Shown: piece after piece, positions 35,785 through 48,577 of the stretch
Position numbering within the stretch: the first letter of the stretch is position 1
How the letters are laid out: each line of letters starts with the position of its first letter
Assembly: GCF_030445035.2 (NCBI RefSeq)
Contig: NC_080680.1
Span: forward strand, 94,679,157 to 94,743,156
DNA: 64,000 bases
Direction of reading: 5' to 3'
Source: Dasypus novemcinctus
Taxonomy: Eukaryota > Chordata > Mammalia > Cingulata > Dasypodidae
Translations under genes and position numbers: made by a program
The notes under the pieces: model-generated
The model's database searches: none
What the model saw: the letters and a program-made list of their open reading frames with translations, nothing else
What the model was told of the DNA's origin: nothing

Positions 35785-36968
35785 ATGGCTAACAAAAATA
35801 ATTCCTTGAAAGTAATAATACTGAATGTCAACGGATTAAACTCACCTATCAAAAGATTCAGACTGGGACATTGGATAAGGAAATATGACCCATCCATATG
35901 CTGTCTACAAGAGACACATCTTAGACCCAGAGATGCATGGAGATGGAAAGTGAATGGCTGGAAAACAATCATACAAGCAAACAATAACCAAAAAAAGTCA
36001 GGAGTAGCTATATTAATATCAGACAAAATAGACTTTAAATGTGAAACAATTGTGAGAGACAAAGAAGGATACTACATTTTAATGAAAGGGAAAATCTGTC
36101 AAGAAGATCGAACAATCATATATATTTATGCTCCTAACAAGGGTGCCTCTAAATACGTGAGGCAAATGCTGGAGAAACTAAGTGAAACAATAGATGCATC
36201 TACAATCATGCTGGGGGATTTTAATACACCACTATCTACCTTGGACAGAACATCTCAAAAGAGAATCACTAAAGAAACAAAACATTTGAACAGTATATTA
36301 GAAGAGCTGGATCTAATAGACATATATAGATCAATATACCCAAACATAGCAGGATATACAACAACAAAATAACCCAACTGGAAGAAGAAGGAAGGAAATA
36401 ACAAAGATAAGAGCAGAACTAAATGAAATAGAAAATAAGAAAGCACTTGAAAAGATAAACAAGACCAAGAGCTGGTTTTTTGAGAAGATCAACAAAATTG
36501 ACAAACCCTTAGTGAGACTAACAAAGAAAAAAAGGGAGAAGATGCAAATACACAAAATAAGAAAGGAGAAAGGTGATATCACCACTGACCCCACAGAAAT
36601 TAAGACTATCATAAGAGGATACTTTGAAAAACTATATTCAACAAAAATGACAATTCAGAGGAAATGGACAAATTCCTAGAAACACATAAGCAGCCCATAT
36701 TGACGAAAGAAGAAATTGATGATCTTAACAAACCAATCACAAGCAGAGAGATAGAATCAGTCACTAAAAATTTCCCAACTAAGAACTAACACCAATCTTG
36801 CTGAAACTATTCCAAAAAATTGAAACAGAAGGAACATTGCCTAACTCCTTCTATGATACCAACATTACCCTAGTATCAAAGCCAAACAAAGACACCACAA
36901 GAAAGGAAAATTACAGACCAATTTCTCTAATGAAACTAGGCGCAAAAATACTTGACAAAATACTTGCA
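35785..36968 (+). pseudogene. L1-E first ORF2 copy, partial, with two deletions
   Basis: It starts with ATGGCTAAC at 35785 and encodes the endonuclease N-terminus (NVNGLNSP and LQETHL visible) to about 36362. There it jumps about 406 bases (equivalent to 38026-38431 in the second copy). A second loss of about 60 bases occurs near 36785. It ends at about 36968 in mid-RT, and ORF1 sequence follows immediately. It cannot encode a working protein. Confidence 0.9.
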
Positions 36969-37373
36969 CACTCCACTAGTCATAAACCCCAACAGGCCCA
37001 CCCCAAGACATATACTTGTCAAATTCTCCAATGCTCAAGACAAAGAGAAAATCCTAAAAGCAGCAAGAGAAAAGAAAACCATCACATACAAGGGAAGCTC
37101 CGTAAGATTAAGTGCTGATTTCTCATCTGAAACCATGGAGGCAAGAAGGCAGTGGTATGATATAGTCAAGGTACTAAAGGAAAACATTTCCAACCAAGAA
37201 TACTCTATCCAGCTAAACTAGCATTCAAAAATGCTGGAGAGTTCAAAATATTCACAGATAAACAGAAACTGAAAGAGTATGCCAACAAGAAACCTCCCCT
37301 TCAAGAAATTCTAAAGGGAGTTTTGCAGGAAGAAAGGAAAAAACAGGACAGGCAGAGTTGGAAGAGAGTGTAA
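36969..37373 (+). pseudogene. L1-E duplicated 3' half of ORF1
   Basis: From about 36975 the sequence repeats 35315-35710 (RRM end and C-terminal domain), including the stop TAA at 37371-37373. It has no start or coiled coil. One base change shifts the frame near 37180. Confidence 0.9.
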
Positions 37374-37449
37374 GAGCAACAAAAAATACAAAAAGAGAAG
37401 GGGGAAAAAAAAGCAAAGAAAATATGACAAACACAAGTCCACTCAAAAT

Positions 37450-40400
37450 ATGGCTAACACAAATGATTCCTTGAAAGTAATAACACTGAATGTCAATGGA
37501 TTAAACTCACCTATTGAAAGATTCAGACTGGGACATTGGATAAGGAAATATGACCCATCTATATGCTGTCTACAAGAGACACATCTTAGATCCAGAGACT
37601 CATGGAGGTTGAAAGTGAATGGTTGGAAAACAATCATACAAGCAAACAATAACCGAAAAAGGGCAGGAATAGCTGTATTAATAACAGACAAAATAGACTT
37701 TAAATGTGAAACAATTGTGAGAGACAAAGAAGGATACTACATTTTAGTGAAAGGGACAATCTGTCAAGAAGATCAAACAATCATAAATATTTATGCTCCT
37801 AACAAGGGCGCCTCTAAATACATGAGGCAAACACTGGAAAAACTAAGTGAAAGAATAGATGCATCTACAATTATAGTGGGGGATTTTAATACACCACTAT
37901 CAACTCTGGACAGAACATCTCAAAAGAGAATCACTAAAGAAACAAAACATTTGAACAGTATATTAGAGGAGCTGGATCTAATAGACATATATAGATCATT
38001 ACACCCAAACACAGCAGGATATACATTTTTCTCAAGCGCACATGGATCATTCTCCAAGATAGACTATATGCTAGGCCACAAAGAAAGGCTTAATGAATTC
38101 AGAAAGATCGAAATCATACAAAATAATATCTATGACCACAGTAGAGTGAAGCTGGAAATTTGCAAGGGTCAGAGGCCCAGATTTCACACCATGATTTGAA
38201 AATTAAACAGCACACTCTTAGAAAAATGGTGGGTCAAAGAGGAACTCTCAAAAGAAATCAATGACTACCTTGAAACAAATGATAATGATAACACAACATA
38301 CCAAAATTTATGGGATGCAGCAAAAACATTACTGAGAGGGAACTTTATAGTCATAAATTCATATATCAAAAAAGAAGAAAGAGCAAAAATTGAAGAACTA
38401 ACTGCACATTTCGAGGAATTAGAAAAAATACAACAAAGTAATCCAACAGGAAGAAGAAGGAAGGCGATAACAAAGATAAGAGCAGAACTCAATGAAATAG
38501 AAAATAAGAAAGCACTTGAAAAGATAAACAAGACCAAGAGCTGGTTTTTTGAGAAGATCAACAAAATTGACAAACCTTTAGTGAGACTAACAAAGAAAAA
38601 AAGGGAGACGATGCAAATACACAAAATAAGAAATGAGAAAGGAGATATCACCACTGACCCCACAGAAATAAAGACTATCATAAGAGGATACTTTGAAAAA
38701 CTATATTCAACAAAAATGACAATTCAGATGAAATGGACAAATTCCTAGAGAGACATAAGCAGCCCATATTGATGAAAGAAGAAATTGATGATCTCAACAA
38801 ACCAATCACAAGTAAAGAGATAGAATCAGTCATTAAAAACCTCCCAACTAAGAAGAGCCCAGAGCCAGATGGCTTCACAGGTGAATTCTACAAAACATTC
38901 CAGAAAGAACTAACATCAATCCTGCTGAAACTCTTCCAAAAAATCGAAACAGAAGGAACATTGCCTAACTCCTTCTATGATGCCAAGATTACCCTAGTAT
39001 CAAAGCCAAACAAAGACACCACAAGAAAGGAAAATTACAGACCAATTTCTCTAATGAGCCTAGACGCAAAAATATTTAACAAAATACTTGCTAATCGTAT
39101 TCAACAACACATAAATGAATTATACACCACGACCAAGTGGGATTCATTCCAGGTATGCAAAGATGGTTCAACATAAGAAAATCAATCAATGTAATACACC
39201 ATATAAACAGATTGAAGGAAAAAAATCACATGATTATATCTATAGATGCAGCAAAAGCATTTGACAAAATACAGCACCCTTTCTTGATATAAACACTCCA
39301 AAAGATCAGAATACAAGGAAATTTTTTGAACATGATAAAAAGTATATATGAAAAACCTACAGCCAACATTGTTTACAATGGAGAAATCCTAAAATCCTTC
39401 CCTCTAAAGTCAGGAACAAGACAAGGATGCCCATTGTCTCCCCTTCTATTTAACATTGTCTTAGAAGTACTTGCTCAAGCACTGAGGCAAGAACCAGATA
39501 TAAAAGGGATCCAAATAGGAAAGGAAGAAGTCAAAATTTCATTATTTGCAGATGACATGATCCTATACATAGAAAACACTGAGAGATCTACAACAAAGCT
39601 TCTAGAACTCATAAATGAGTTTAGTAAAGTCGCAGGTTATAAGATCAATGCGCAAAAATCAGTAGCATTTCTGTACAGCAATAATGAGCAAGATCAGGAG
39701 GAAACCAAGAAGCAAATACCATTTACAATAGTAAATAAAAAAATCAAATATTTAGGAATAAATTTAACTAAAGATGTAAAAAACTTATACACTGAGACCT
39801 ACACAAGACTGTTCAAGGAAATCAAAGAAGACCTAAATAAATGGAAGAATATTCCTTGTTCATGGATAGGAAGACTAAATATTATTAAGATGTCTATCCT
39901 ACCAAAACTGATCTACACATTTAATGCAATCCCAATAAAAATCAACACAGCCTACATTAAGGAACTAGAAAAACTATGAAATTTATTTGGAAAGGAAAGA
40001 GGCCCCGAATAGCCAAAGACATATTGAAAAAGAAAAACGAAATTGGAGGAATCACACTACCTGACTTCAAAACATACTACAAAGCTACAGTAGTGAAAAC
40101 AGCATGGTATTGGCATAAGGAGAGACACACAGACCAAAGGAATCGAATTGAAAGTTCTGATATAGAACCTCATCTATATAGCCATATAATATTCGATAAA
40201 GCCACCAAACCCTCTCAACTGGGAGAGAATGGCCTATTCAACAAATGGTGCCTGGAGAACTGGATGTCCATATGTAGAAGAATGAAAGAGGATTACCATC
40301 TCACACCTTATACAAAGATCAACTCAAGATGGATCAAGGACCTAAATATAAGAGCCAAGACCATAAAGACGTTGGAAAGCAGTGTAGGGAAACATCTACA

Positions 40401-41261
40401 GGACCTTGTAATAGGAAATGGCTTCATGAATATCACACCAAAAGCATGAGCAGCAAAAGAACTAATAGATAAATGGGACTTCCTCAAAATTAAAGCCTTC
40501 TGCACCTCAAAGGAGTTTGTCAAGAAAGTAAAAAGGGAACCCACACAATGGGAGAAAATATTTGTCAACCATATATCTGATAAGATACTTATTACTTGCA
40601 TATATAAAGAACTCCTATATCTTGAAAATAAAAAGATAAACAACCCATTTAAAAAAATGGGAAAAAGATTTAAACAGACACTTCTCCAAAGAAGAAATAC
40701 AAATGGCTAAAAAGTACATGAAAAAATGCTCCAAATCTCTAGCTATCAGGAAAATGCAAATCAAAACTACAATGAGATACCATCTTACTCCCATAAGATT
40801 GGCAGCTATCAAAAAAACAGAAGAATACAAATGCTGGAGAGGATGTGAAGAAATGGGAACACTCATCCACTGCTGGTGGGAATGCAGAAGGATCCAACTA
40901 TTCTGGAGGACAGTTTGGTGGTTTCTCAAAAAATTAACCATAGATTTGGCATATGACCCAGCAATACCACTGCTGGGTATACCCAGCAGAACTGAAAACA
41001 AGGACACAAACTGATATATGTACACCAATGTTCATAGCAGCATTGTTTACTATTGCCAAAAGTTGGAATCAACCCAAATGCCCCTCAACAGATGAGTGGA
41101 TCAATAAAATGTGGTGTATACATACAATGGAATATTACTCGGCTTTAAGAACAAATACACTACAAACACATGTGATAACATGGATGAATCTTGAGAACCT
41201 TATGCTGAGTGAAGCAACCCAGTCATTGAAGGACAAATACTACATGACCTCAATGATATGA
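37450..41261 (+). pseudogene. L1-E second ORF2 copy, full length but broken
   Basis: The endonuclease domain (37450-38199) is open for 249 codons. It keeps the six positions expected for L1 endonuclease catalysis: Asn14, Glu43, Asp145, Asn147, Asp205 and His230. The usual Ser-Asp-His reads Tyr-Asp-His. A stop at 38197 follows. The RT domain is spread over frames at 38733-39176 and 39326-39979, with FADD at 39545-39556. The C-terminal part continues at 39976-40449 and 40953-41261. Several stops and frameshifts separate these, so the copy is inactive but fairly recent. Confidence 0.93.
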
Positions 41262-44022
41262 AATAAGCAAGCTGCCTCAGAGAGCTAGAGACTGGAAGAT
41301 AGGCCTACAGGAAATCGGGGGGTGGAGGAAGGATGTGAGCCGACGTCTGCAGGGGTGGAATCTATGATGAGCTGGCGGTAAGTATGAGCACAAAGAAGAG
41401 ATAAAATGGGGCCAAGGGGTTGCCTTTGGGTGGGGCTTTGTGGGCTTGAGGGGGGCTGGGGATGTGCGAATGGGTAATAGTGCCCAAAAAATTGAGGGGA
41501 GGGAGGGGCAACATACGAGCAAAGGAGAGTGTCAGGTGTTGGTTGAGAGTAAAATGCTGAGGAAACCATATCAAAATATAATTAAGAGGGTTACCTGTTT
41601 AGGATGCTCAGAGGGGATGGTCTGACATGGGACGGACTCCTGGGGAATGTCTGAACGCTCATTTTGCCAGGGTGGGTTGTACCATTGGATAGAGACCCAA
41701 GTAGTGAGAGTGGGGGTGGACCCACGTCCTGGGGAGGACTAATGCCATCAAAAAAGAGGGAACTGTATCTCTCGAGAGAAAGGATGGCTCCCAGGGCATT
41801 AGGGCAGTTGAGCAAGTCAGGCCCTGAACACTGTTGCAAGTATCTCTGGACATGACTCCTTGGGAAATGGAGATTGGCTGTCGCTGTGGGCCCCAAGGGG
41901 AGGGGAAAATGGATGTTGAATGGATGGAACCAAGGTAAATGTGGGGGCAAGAGAGGAGTTTCATGAGAGTACACAAGGATTGATATAAAACATGTAATAT
42001 TATACCAAAAACATATAGGGGACGACAGACTAATAATGTAAACCATAATGTAAAACATAGGATAACTAAAAATTTAGAAAACTGTATAACTGAAAATATG
42101 GACCACAATGTAAGCACAGATGTCACCTTGTTTGAAAGCTGTTGTCTCAGAGTCTGTACATCAGTTTAAGTAAATATGACATGAATAAGTTATAAGAATA
42201 TCGCTGTGGAAGGGAAAAGGTTTTATGGTGGATGTGTGGGAGTACTGTATATTGTATATATGAATTACTGTGATCTAAGGCTCTTGTGAAGAGAAGCTCA
42301 ATAATTAGGGAAAAAGAAAAGAAAAAGATAGGATGTAGAATTTTTCCAAATCAATACGTATTCTATATCTAATCTTTAAACCCATCGCTATATTCCATTT
42401 TACTGGTAAGGGATCCTGACATTATATTGGGCTTCACTTTTCAGGAAGTTTTGAATCACAGAGTGGTTCAACAATGGCAGCGGAGGAATACCGGTATGGG
42501 ATGTTATTGACAGGCGATATATGTTTGACAGGGAGTTATACAGGGCATATGTCCAGGGTGCATGGTAATGTTTGGATATACTCATAGTGGCAACAATTAA
42601 AAACAACAGCTGGGGGTTCCTGGGTTCCTGGCCGGGGGTGCTCTGTCATGGTTCCTAGGGGAGGAGCGGCAGTCCCCCAGGTGTAACAGTAAGGACCAGG
42701 ACGGAATGAGGGTCCAACAGTGAGCCCCTGATACAATGACTATGCTTGTGAGCCTATACGCCTGAAATAAGAACAAGGCCTAGAACAGCACTGTGCCTGG
42801 GAGTTTCCTCCTGACAGCCTTTATGTTACTCAAATGTGGCCAGTCTTGAAGCCAAACTCAGCATGTAAATGCAATGCCTTCCCCCCAGCGTGGGACATGA
42901 CACCCGGGGATGAGCCTCCCTGGCACCAAGGGATCACTACCAAGTACCAGCTGAGGATGCAACTAGAAAATGACCTTGAATTAAAGGTTCAACGCAGACC
43001 AGCAGAATATCCCTGTCTACATATAATAACAGGAGTTTAAAATGCTGTTTGACCTAATGTAAGGGGGAAATGGAAAGGAGAAATGAGTTTATATGGCTAT
43101 GAGTCTCTAAAAAAGAGTCTGGAGGTTGTCAGAAGGATTGCCCTTATGCACACCTGAGCAGAGTCTCAGAGATAGGTTAAGTAGATACAACCCCAGGTAC
43201 TGGTTCTTCTGAGGGCTAAAGAGCCACAGGTTCTATGGTCAAGGCAGATGGGGTTCACTGCCATGTCAGTTGGCCCTTCTTTGGAGCTGGTGTTTCTGCA
43301 TGATGGAGCTGGACTCAGATGGGATCTCTTTTCACAAGCCTTTCATGCTACTTTACTGGAATTGTAGTTGGTGCTGGGGTTTAAGATATATCTAGGGGAT
43401 TTGAATCTCTGGACTGACAATATGATAGCCAGGCCCTGAGCGTCAACAGACTTCAACTCCTACACTCTGATTTATTGGACTTACCCCACTCAGCTAACAT
43501 GGAATTGAAGAATGTCAACCACCACACCATGGAGACTAGAGTGCCTACAATTGAAAGCAGGAGGATTGCATCCAGTATCCATGTGGAATCTAAGCCTCCT
43601 CTTGACGTAGATGTGCAATGGACACAACCAGTCCAATGTCCACAGAGAAAATGTGGCACTGGTGTGGGAAAAGTGGCCATGGTGGCTGCTGGGTACGGGG
43701 AATGGGAGGAAGAGATGAGATGGGGAGGCGTTTTCGGGACTTGGAGTTGTCCTGGGTGGTGCTTCAGGGACAATTACCGGACATTGTAGATCCTCCCAGG
43801 GCCCACTGGATGGAACGTGGGAGAGTATGGGCTATGATGTGGACCATTGATCATGAAGTGCAGCGATGCCCAGAGATGTACTTACCAAATGCAATGGATG
43901 TGTCATGATGATGGGAGAGAGTGTTGCTGTGGGGGGAGTGGTGGGGTGGGGGCGGTGGGGTTGAATGGGACCTCATAGTTTTTGAATGTAATATTTTTAA
44001 AAAATGAATTAAAAAAAAAAGA
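41262..44022 (+). other. L1-E 3' UTR (2.76 kb) with terminal G-rich run
   Basis: Non-coding L1 sequence aligns along its length with 7388-10340 of L1-A. A guanine-rich block at 43929-43965 precedes TTTTTGAATGTAATATTTTTA and the A tail. The same block precedes the tail in each L1 end in the window. Confidence 0.9.
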
Positions 44023-44566
44023 AAAAAAGCAAAAAAATTGTCCTTTTTGTTGGAACATAGTTATTAAATGTAGTCTTTATTTCTGTGGGATCAGTGGTGA
44101 TATCCCCTTTTTGTTTCTTATTTCGCGTATTTGCATCTTCTCTCTTTTTTTATTAGTCTAGCTAAGAGTTTGACAATTTTATTGATCTTCCCAAAGAACC
44201 AGCTCTTGGTTTTGTTTATTTTTTCGAATGCTTTCTTATTTTCTATTTCATTTAATTCTGCTCTGATCTCTGTTCTTTCTTTCTTTCTTCTTCCTTTGGG
44301 GTTAGTTTGTTGTTTTCTTACTAATTCCTCCAAGTGTTAGTTTCAAGGTAGTTCTTTTGAGATTTCTTCCTTGACCCACTGTTTGTCTATGACTGTGTTG
44401 CTTAACTTCCATTTCTTTGCACCTAATCTGGTTCACTGGCTCTTGAAGATTTCAAGCTTCATTCCACCCTGGTCAGAGAGATTACTTTGTATGATTTCAA
44501 TCTTTCCAAATTCATTGAGGCTTTCTCTGTGGCCTACCATGTGGTTCATCTTGGTAAATGATCCAT

Positions 44567-44622
44567 GAACACTTTGAATAATATATTACAGGAGCTGGAC
44601 CTAATAGTCATATGCAGAACAT
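44567..44622 (+). other. Micro-inverted ORF2 scrap in L1-D
   Basis: About 55 bases of plus-oriented ORF2 sequence (matching 37960-38010) sit between minus-oriented ORF2 on the left and minus-oriented 5' UTR on the right. The intervening ORF2 5' end, ORF1 and the proximal 5' UTR are gone. It looks like deletion repair with an inverted filler piece. Confidence 0.75.
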
Positions 44623-45234
44623 CCAAAGATAAAGAGTTAACAAAAGATAGAAAACAGAATGGAAGTGTTAGAAATAAAAAGTCAGAAATATTGGGGGCTA
44701 AACAAAGAGAAGGATGTAAGAGCAACAACAGAAGGTGGAATGTAGAAAGATGTAGGTAGGAAATGAGATAGCATTGCTAGTCAAAATCAGTACACACAGA
44801 AAAGTGGAGGTTGTGGATGATAAAGCACAGCAAACAAGAAACAAGTCAGCAGCACCTAATTGGAAAAAAATGAAAAAAAGAATGAATAAATAAATAAATA
44901 AAAAAGAAAGAAAAATTTGGGTTGTAAAGAGGAAGGAAAGACAAGATAACAAGAAAAAAACCCACAAGCCCTCAAGCAAGGAGTCAACCAAACAATAAGA
45001 AAAAACAGACTTTCCTCTTAAGCTTCTATTTAGGGATAATAAGAGACCCAAGGGAAGCTAATACAAGGATATTATCTATGTTTTCCCTGTCTCAAAGTAT
45101 CAGCTAATATCCCAGGGGATCATTCCTGTAAGAGGAGCTGTGAACTGAGCCAGAGATCTTGCACATTCAAGGCTGAAAAACTCCTCCACTGAAACAAACC
45201 CTCCTCCAGGGTCAACCTGCTCCTCAAAAAAAGA

Positions 45235-45421
45235 ACCATTGACCATGAGGTGCAGCGGTGCTCAGAGATGTATTCACCAAATGCAATGAATGTCTCATGA
45301 TGATGGAGGAGACTGTTGTTATGGGGGGAGGAGTGGGGTGAGGGGGGTGGGGGGTTTATGGGGACTTCATATTTTTTGGATGTAATATTAAAAAGAGAAA
45401 TAAAGACAAAAAAAAGTTATT
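45235..45421 (+). mobile_element. 5'-truncated L1 (last ~187 bases) in the L1-D 5' UTR
   Basis: It starts ACCATTGACCATGAGGTG and ends with the G-rich block and an A tail. The possible TSD AAAAAAAGA is at 45226-45234 and 45422-45430. L1-D 5' UTR sequence continues on both sides. Confidence 0.88.
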
Positions 45422-47837
45422 AAAAAAAGAGTCCCCTTCCAGGGGCAGGATAGAGTCTTTGCAATTGAATAAACTGATTAGAATATGCCCTTACCCTTTT
45501 TTCCCTTTCTCATTTCCCTCTCTCTCAGGGCAGCAGAAAGCCCAAGTGAAAGCTCCCTTCTGAAATTCAAATGGGATCCAGGTGAAACAAATCACCACAG
45601 AAAATAATGACTCAGTCTCTTTGAGAGAGAGCACCCACACCTTGCTGGGAACCCTAAATATGCCCTTGGAAGCCTATCAAGCACTTCCTACTGCCCCCCT
45701 CCCTTAGGTGTGTTGCACAGGATTAGTTATTGTCTGACTCAACCTTCTCCCAGATGTAACCCACAGAGGTTAAGTAAATCATGCTGCCTCCACAGATTCA
45801 CCTCTCCCCTCTTCCTGATTTCTTCTCAATCCAACTGGTATGCTCCTCAAAGCTCAAAAAGGGGGATCCAGACAATTGAACCTACACTCATAGGACTCCT
45901 CTGCACCCTTCACCAGAATCCTCCTTTCTCTGAGTTTTTCTCCTCCAGCTATGTGACCAGCTGGTGGAGAAAGAAAGCCTTGCCTTCTTGCCCTGGGGGA
46001 TGGGCAGAAACCCATGGTTTTACCTTGAACTATCACTCTTCTGTCATGGTCTCTCTGGATCGATGTCTAGCAGTCTCCTTCTTTGTGGGTTCCCAAAACA
46101 GCTCACTCTGGCAGGATTTTGTCCCCACTCAACCCGTCTTTTGTAGGAGCAATGATATGTATGCTCTTACTCTGACACCACCTTGCCCTGCCCCCACAAT
46201 TTCTTCTTTAACCCATTGATTAAGAATGTGTTGTTTTATTTCCATATATTTATAAATTTTCCCTTTATCTGTCCATTATTGATTTCCAGCTTTATTCTGT
46301 TATGATCAGAGAGGGTATTTTGTATAATTTCAATATTTTTAAATTTATTGAGACTTGTCTTGTGACCCAACATATGGTCTATCTTGACGAAGGATCCACG
46401 AGCACTTGAAAAGAATGTATTTGCTGCTATTTTGGGGTGCAATGCTCTATAGATCTAATTCATTTATCATATTATTCAAACTCTCTGTATCTTTATTTAA
46501 TCTCTGTCCAGATATTCTATACATTACTGAGAGTCATGTATTGAAGTCTTCAACTATTATTGTAGAGACATCTATTTCTCCCTTCAGCTTTGCCAGTGTG
46601 TGCCACATATATCTTGGGGCACTGAGGTTAGGTGCATAAATATTTAGGATAGTTATTTCTTCTTGCTGAATTGCTCATTTTATTAATTTATAATGACCTT
46701 CTTCATCCCTTATAATAGTTTTGCATTTAAAACCTATTTTGCCTGATATTAGTACTGCTGTGCCAGTTCTTTTTTGGTTACTGTTTATGTGGACTATCTT
46801 TTTCCAACCTTTCACTTTTAACCAGGTTGTGTCATTACATCTGAGGTGAGTCTGTTGTCGACAAAATATAGATGGCTCATTTTTTCTATCAGTCTATGTA
46901 TTTTGTTTGGGGAGTTCGAGCCATTGACATTCAATGTTATAACTGTAAAGGCATTACTTCATCCATTTTGACCTTTGGCTTTCTGTTGTCATATTGTACT
47001 ATTGCCTGTCTTTTTTACCCTTTCTAACAATCTTCATATCTACACTCTTCTCCAAATCTCTAGCCCTTGTTTTTTCCTTTCAGGTTGCAGTATCTCTTGA
47101 AATTGTAGTCTTTTGGTAAATATTCTATCAGTTTTTGCTTGTGAAGACTTTGAACTCTCTTTCATTTTTAAAGGACAATTTTGCTGGATATAAAGTTCTT
47201 GGCTGGCAGTTTTTCTTTTTCAATACCTTAAATACATCATACCATTTTTTCTCTTCTCCATGGCTTCTGATGAGCGGTCGGCACTTAATCTTATCATGCT
47301 TCCCTTGTATGTGATGCTTTTCTTTTCTCTTGCTGCTTTCAAAACTTCTCTTTATCTCTGATATTTGTCATTCTGAATAGTAGGTGTCTCAGGGTAAGTC
47401 TATTGGTGTTTATTCTGTTTGGGGTGCATTGTCCTTCTTGGATATTGATATTTCTATCTTTCATAAGAGTAGGGAAGTTTTCAGTCATTATTTCTTCAAA
47501 TATTCTTTTTTCCACTTTTCCATTTTCTTCTCCTTCTGGGACACCGATAATGAATGTTTTTGCATTCCACATTGTCATTTTCTGTTCCATTTTTTCCAGT
47601 CTCTTCTTTTTCTGTTCTCCTGTCTTTTCCAGTTCAGATGTTTAGTCTTTGAAATCACTAATTCTGTCTCTGAGCAATTCAAATCTGTTCTTAGGTGCCA
47701 CTAATGTATTTTTAATCTCATACATCGTATCTTTCATTTCCATAAGGTCTGTTACTTTTCTTTTCAGGTTTTCAAATTGTTCTCTAGGCTCATCCTGTGT
47801 CTTCTTAATATCCATTATCTCTCTCTCTCTCTCTTTT

Positions 47838-48258
47838 TTAAAGATTTATTTATTTATTTATTTATTTATTTCTCTCCCCTTCCCCCCACCCCAGTTGTCT
47901 GCTCTCTGTGTCCATTCTCTGTGTGTTCTTCTGTGACCGCTTCTATCCTTATCAGCAGCACCGGGAATCTGTGTTTCTCTTTGTTGCGTCATCTTGTTGT
48001 GTCAGGTCTCCATGTGTGTGGCACCGTTCTTGGGCAGGCTGCACTTTCTTTTGTGCTGGGTGGCTTTCCTTATGGGGTGCCCTCCTTGTGCGTGGGGCTC
48101 CCCTATGTGGGAGACACCTCCGCATGGCACGGCACTCCTTGTGCACATCAGCACTGTGCATGGGGCAGCTCCACACAGGTCAAGGAGGCCCGGGGTTTGA
48201 ACCGTGGACCTCCCATACGGTAGGCAGACACCCTATCCATTGGGCCAAGTCAGCTTCC
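47838..48258 (-). mobile_element. DAS SINE in the L1-C ORF1 region
   Basis: Full-length inverted copy. (ATTT)n is at left and the head ends at 48258. The duplication ATCCATTATCTCT is at 47810-47822 and 48259-48271. A short (TC)n run lies between the left repeat and the tail. Confidence 0.94.
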
Positions 48259-48577
48259 CATCCATTATCTCTTTAGTCATATTTTCTTTTAATTCTTTAA
48301 ATTGGTTTAGGAGAGTTGTGTGATTATCATTGATTAATTGTCTTAAATCCTGAATCTCTTAAGGATATTTGCTTTGTTCCTTTGGCTGGGCCATCTCTTC
48401 CTTTTTCCTAGTATGGCTTGTAATTTTTTGCTGATGTCTAGGCATCTGAATATGCTGGTGAATTTACTCTGATAGCCAATTTCTCTCTCTTGCCTATTGT
48501 TATTATTATATATTTTTTCACAGTTCTTCTTTGATATTTAGTTCAACTTATCCTAAGCCTTTAAAATTGCCAGCTTA

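Larger units (their letters stand above)
32759..44034 (+). mobile_element. L1-E: innermost L1, full-length ends, internally duplicated
   Basis: The start GGGGCAGGGCAAGATGGTGG at 32759 is the canonical L1 5' end, and the tail ends at about 44034. It opposes its host L1-D, and the TSD AAATTGTCGTTTTT (32745-32758) recurs as AAATTGTCCTTTTT (44035-44048). Inside, the order is 5' UTR, ORF1, a first partial ORF2, a second 3' half of ORF1, a complete-length ORF2 and a 2.76-kb 3' UTR, 11.3 kb in all. As the whole array sits in one TSD, it is either one insertion of a rearranged template or a later duplication within the element. Confidence 0.92.
31230..44566 (-). pseudogene. L1-D ORF2 relic (two pieces)
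   Basis: Pieces 31230-32744 and 44048-44566 align as the inverted complement of ORF2 of L1-E. The RT region is readable at 31921-32334 (minus), including the FADD motif near 32100-32112. The extreme C-terminal region equivalent to 40440-41261 of L1-E is missing at the left. The gap between the pieces is L1-E. Stops are numerous. Confidence 0.8.
29062..46196 (-). mobile_element. L1-D: third-level L1 (arms 29062-32744 and 44048-46196)
   Basis: From left to right on the minus strand it holds a T-rich tail (29062-29115), a 3' UTR with the C-rich terminal block (29160-29195), and then an ORF2 relic from about 31230. ORF2 breaks at 32744 (L1-E) and resumes at 44048. The ORF2 5' part, ORF1 and part of the 5' UTR are lost at a rearrangement near 44567-44622. 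The 5' UTR then runs to the element start at 46196 (GGGGGCAGGGCAAGGTGG on the minus strand). The TSD CAATTTCTTCT is at 29051-29061 and 46197-46207. A small fragment of a different L1 3' end may lie at 30975-31215. Confidence 0.87.

Noticed and set aside
45710-46219. 169-codon plus-strand frame
   Set aside because: Antisense of the L1-D 5' UTR; no domain and no independent support.
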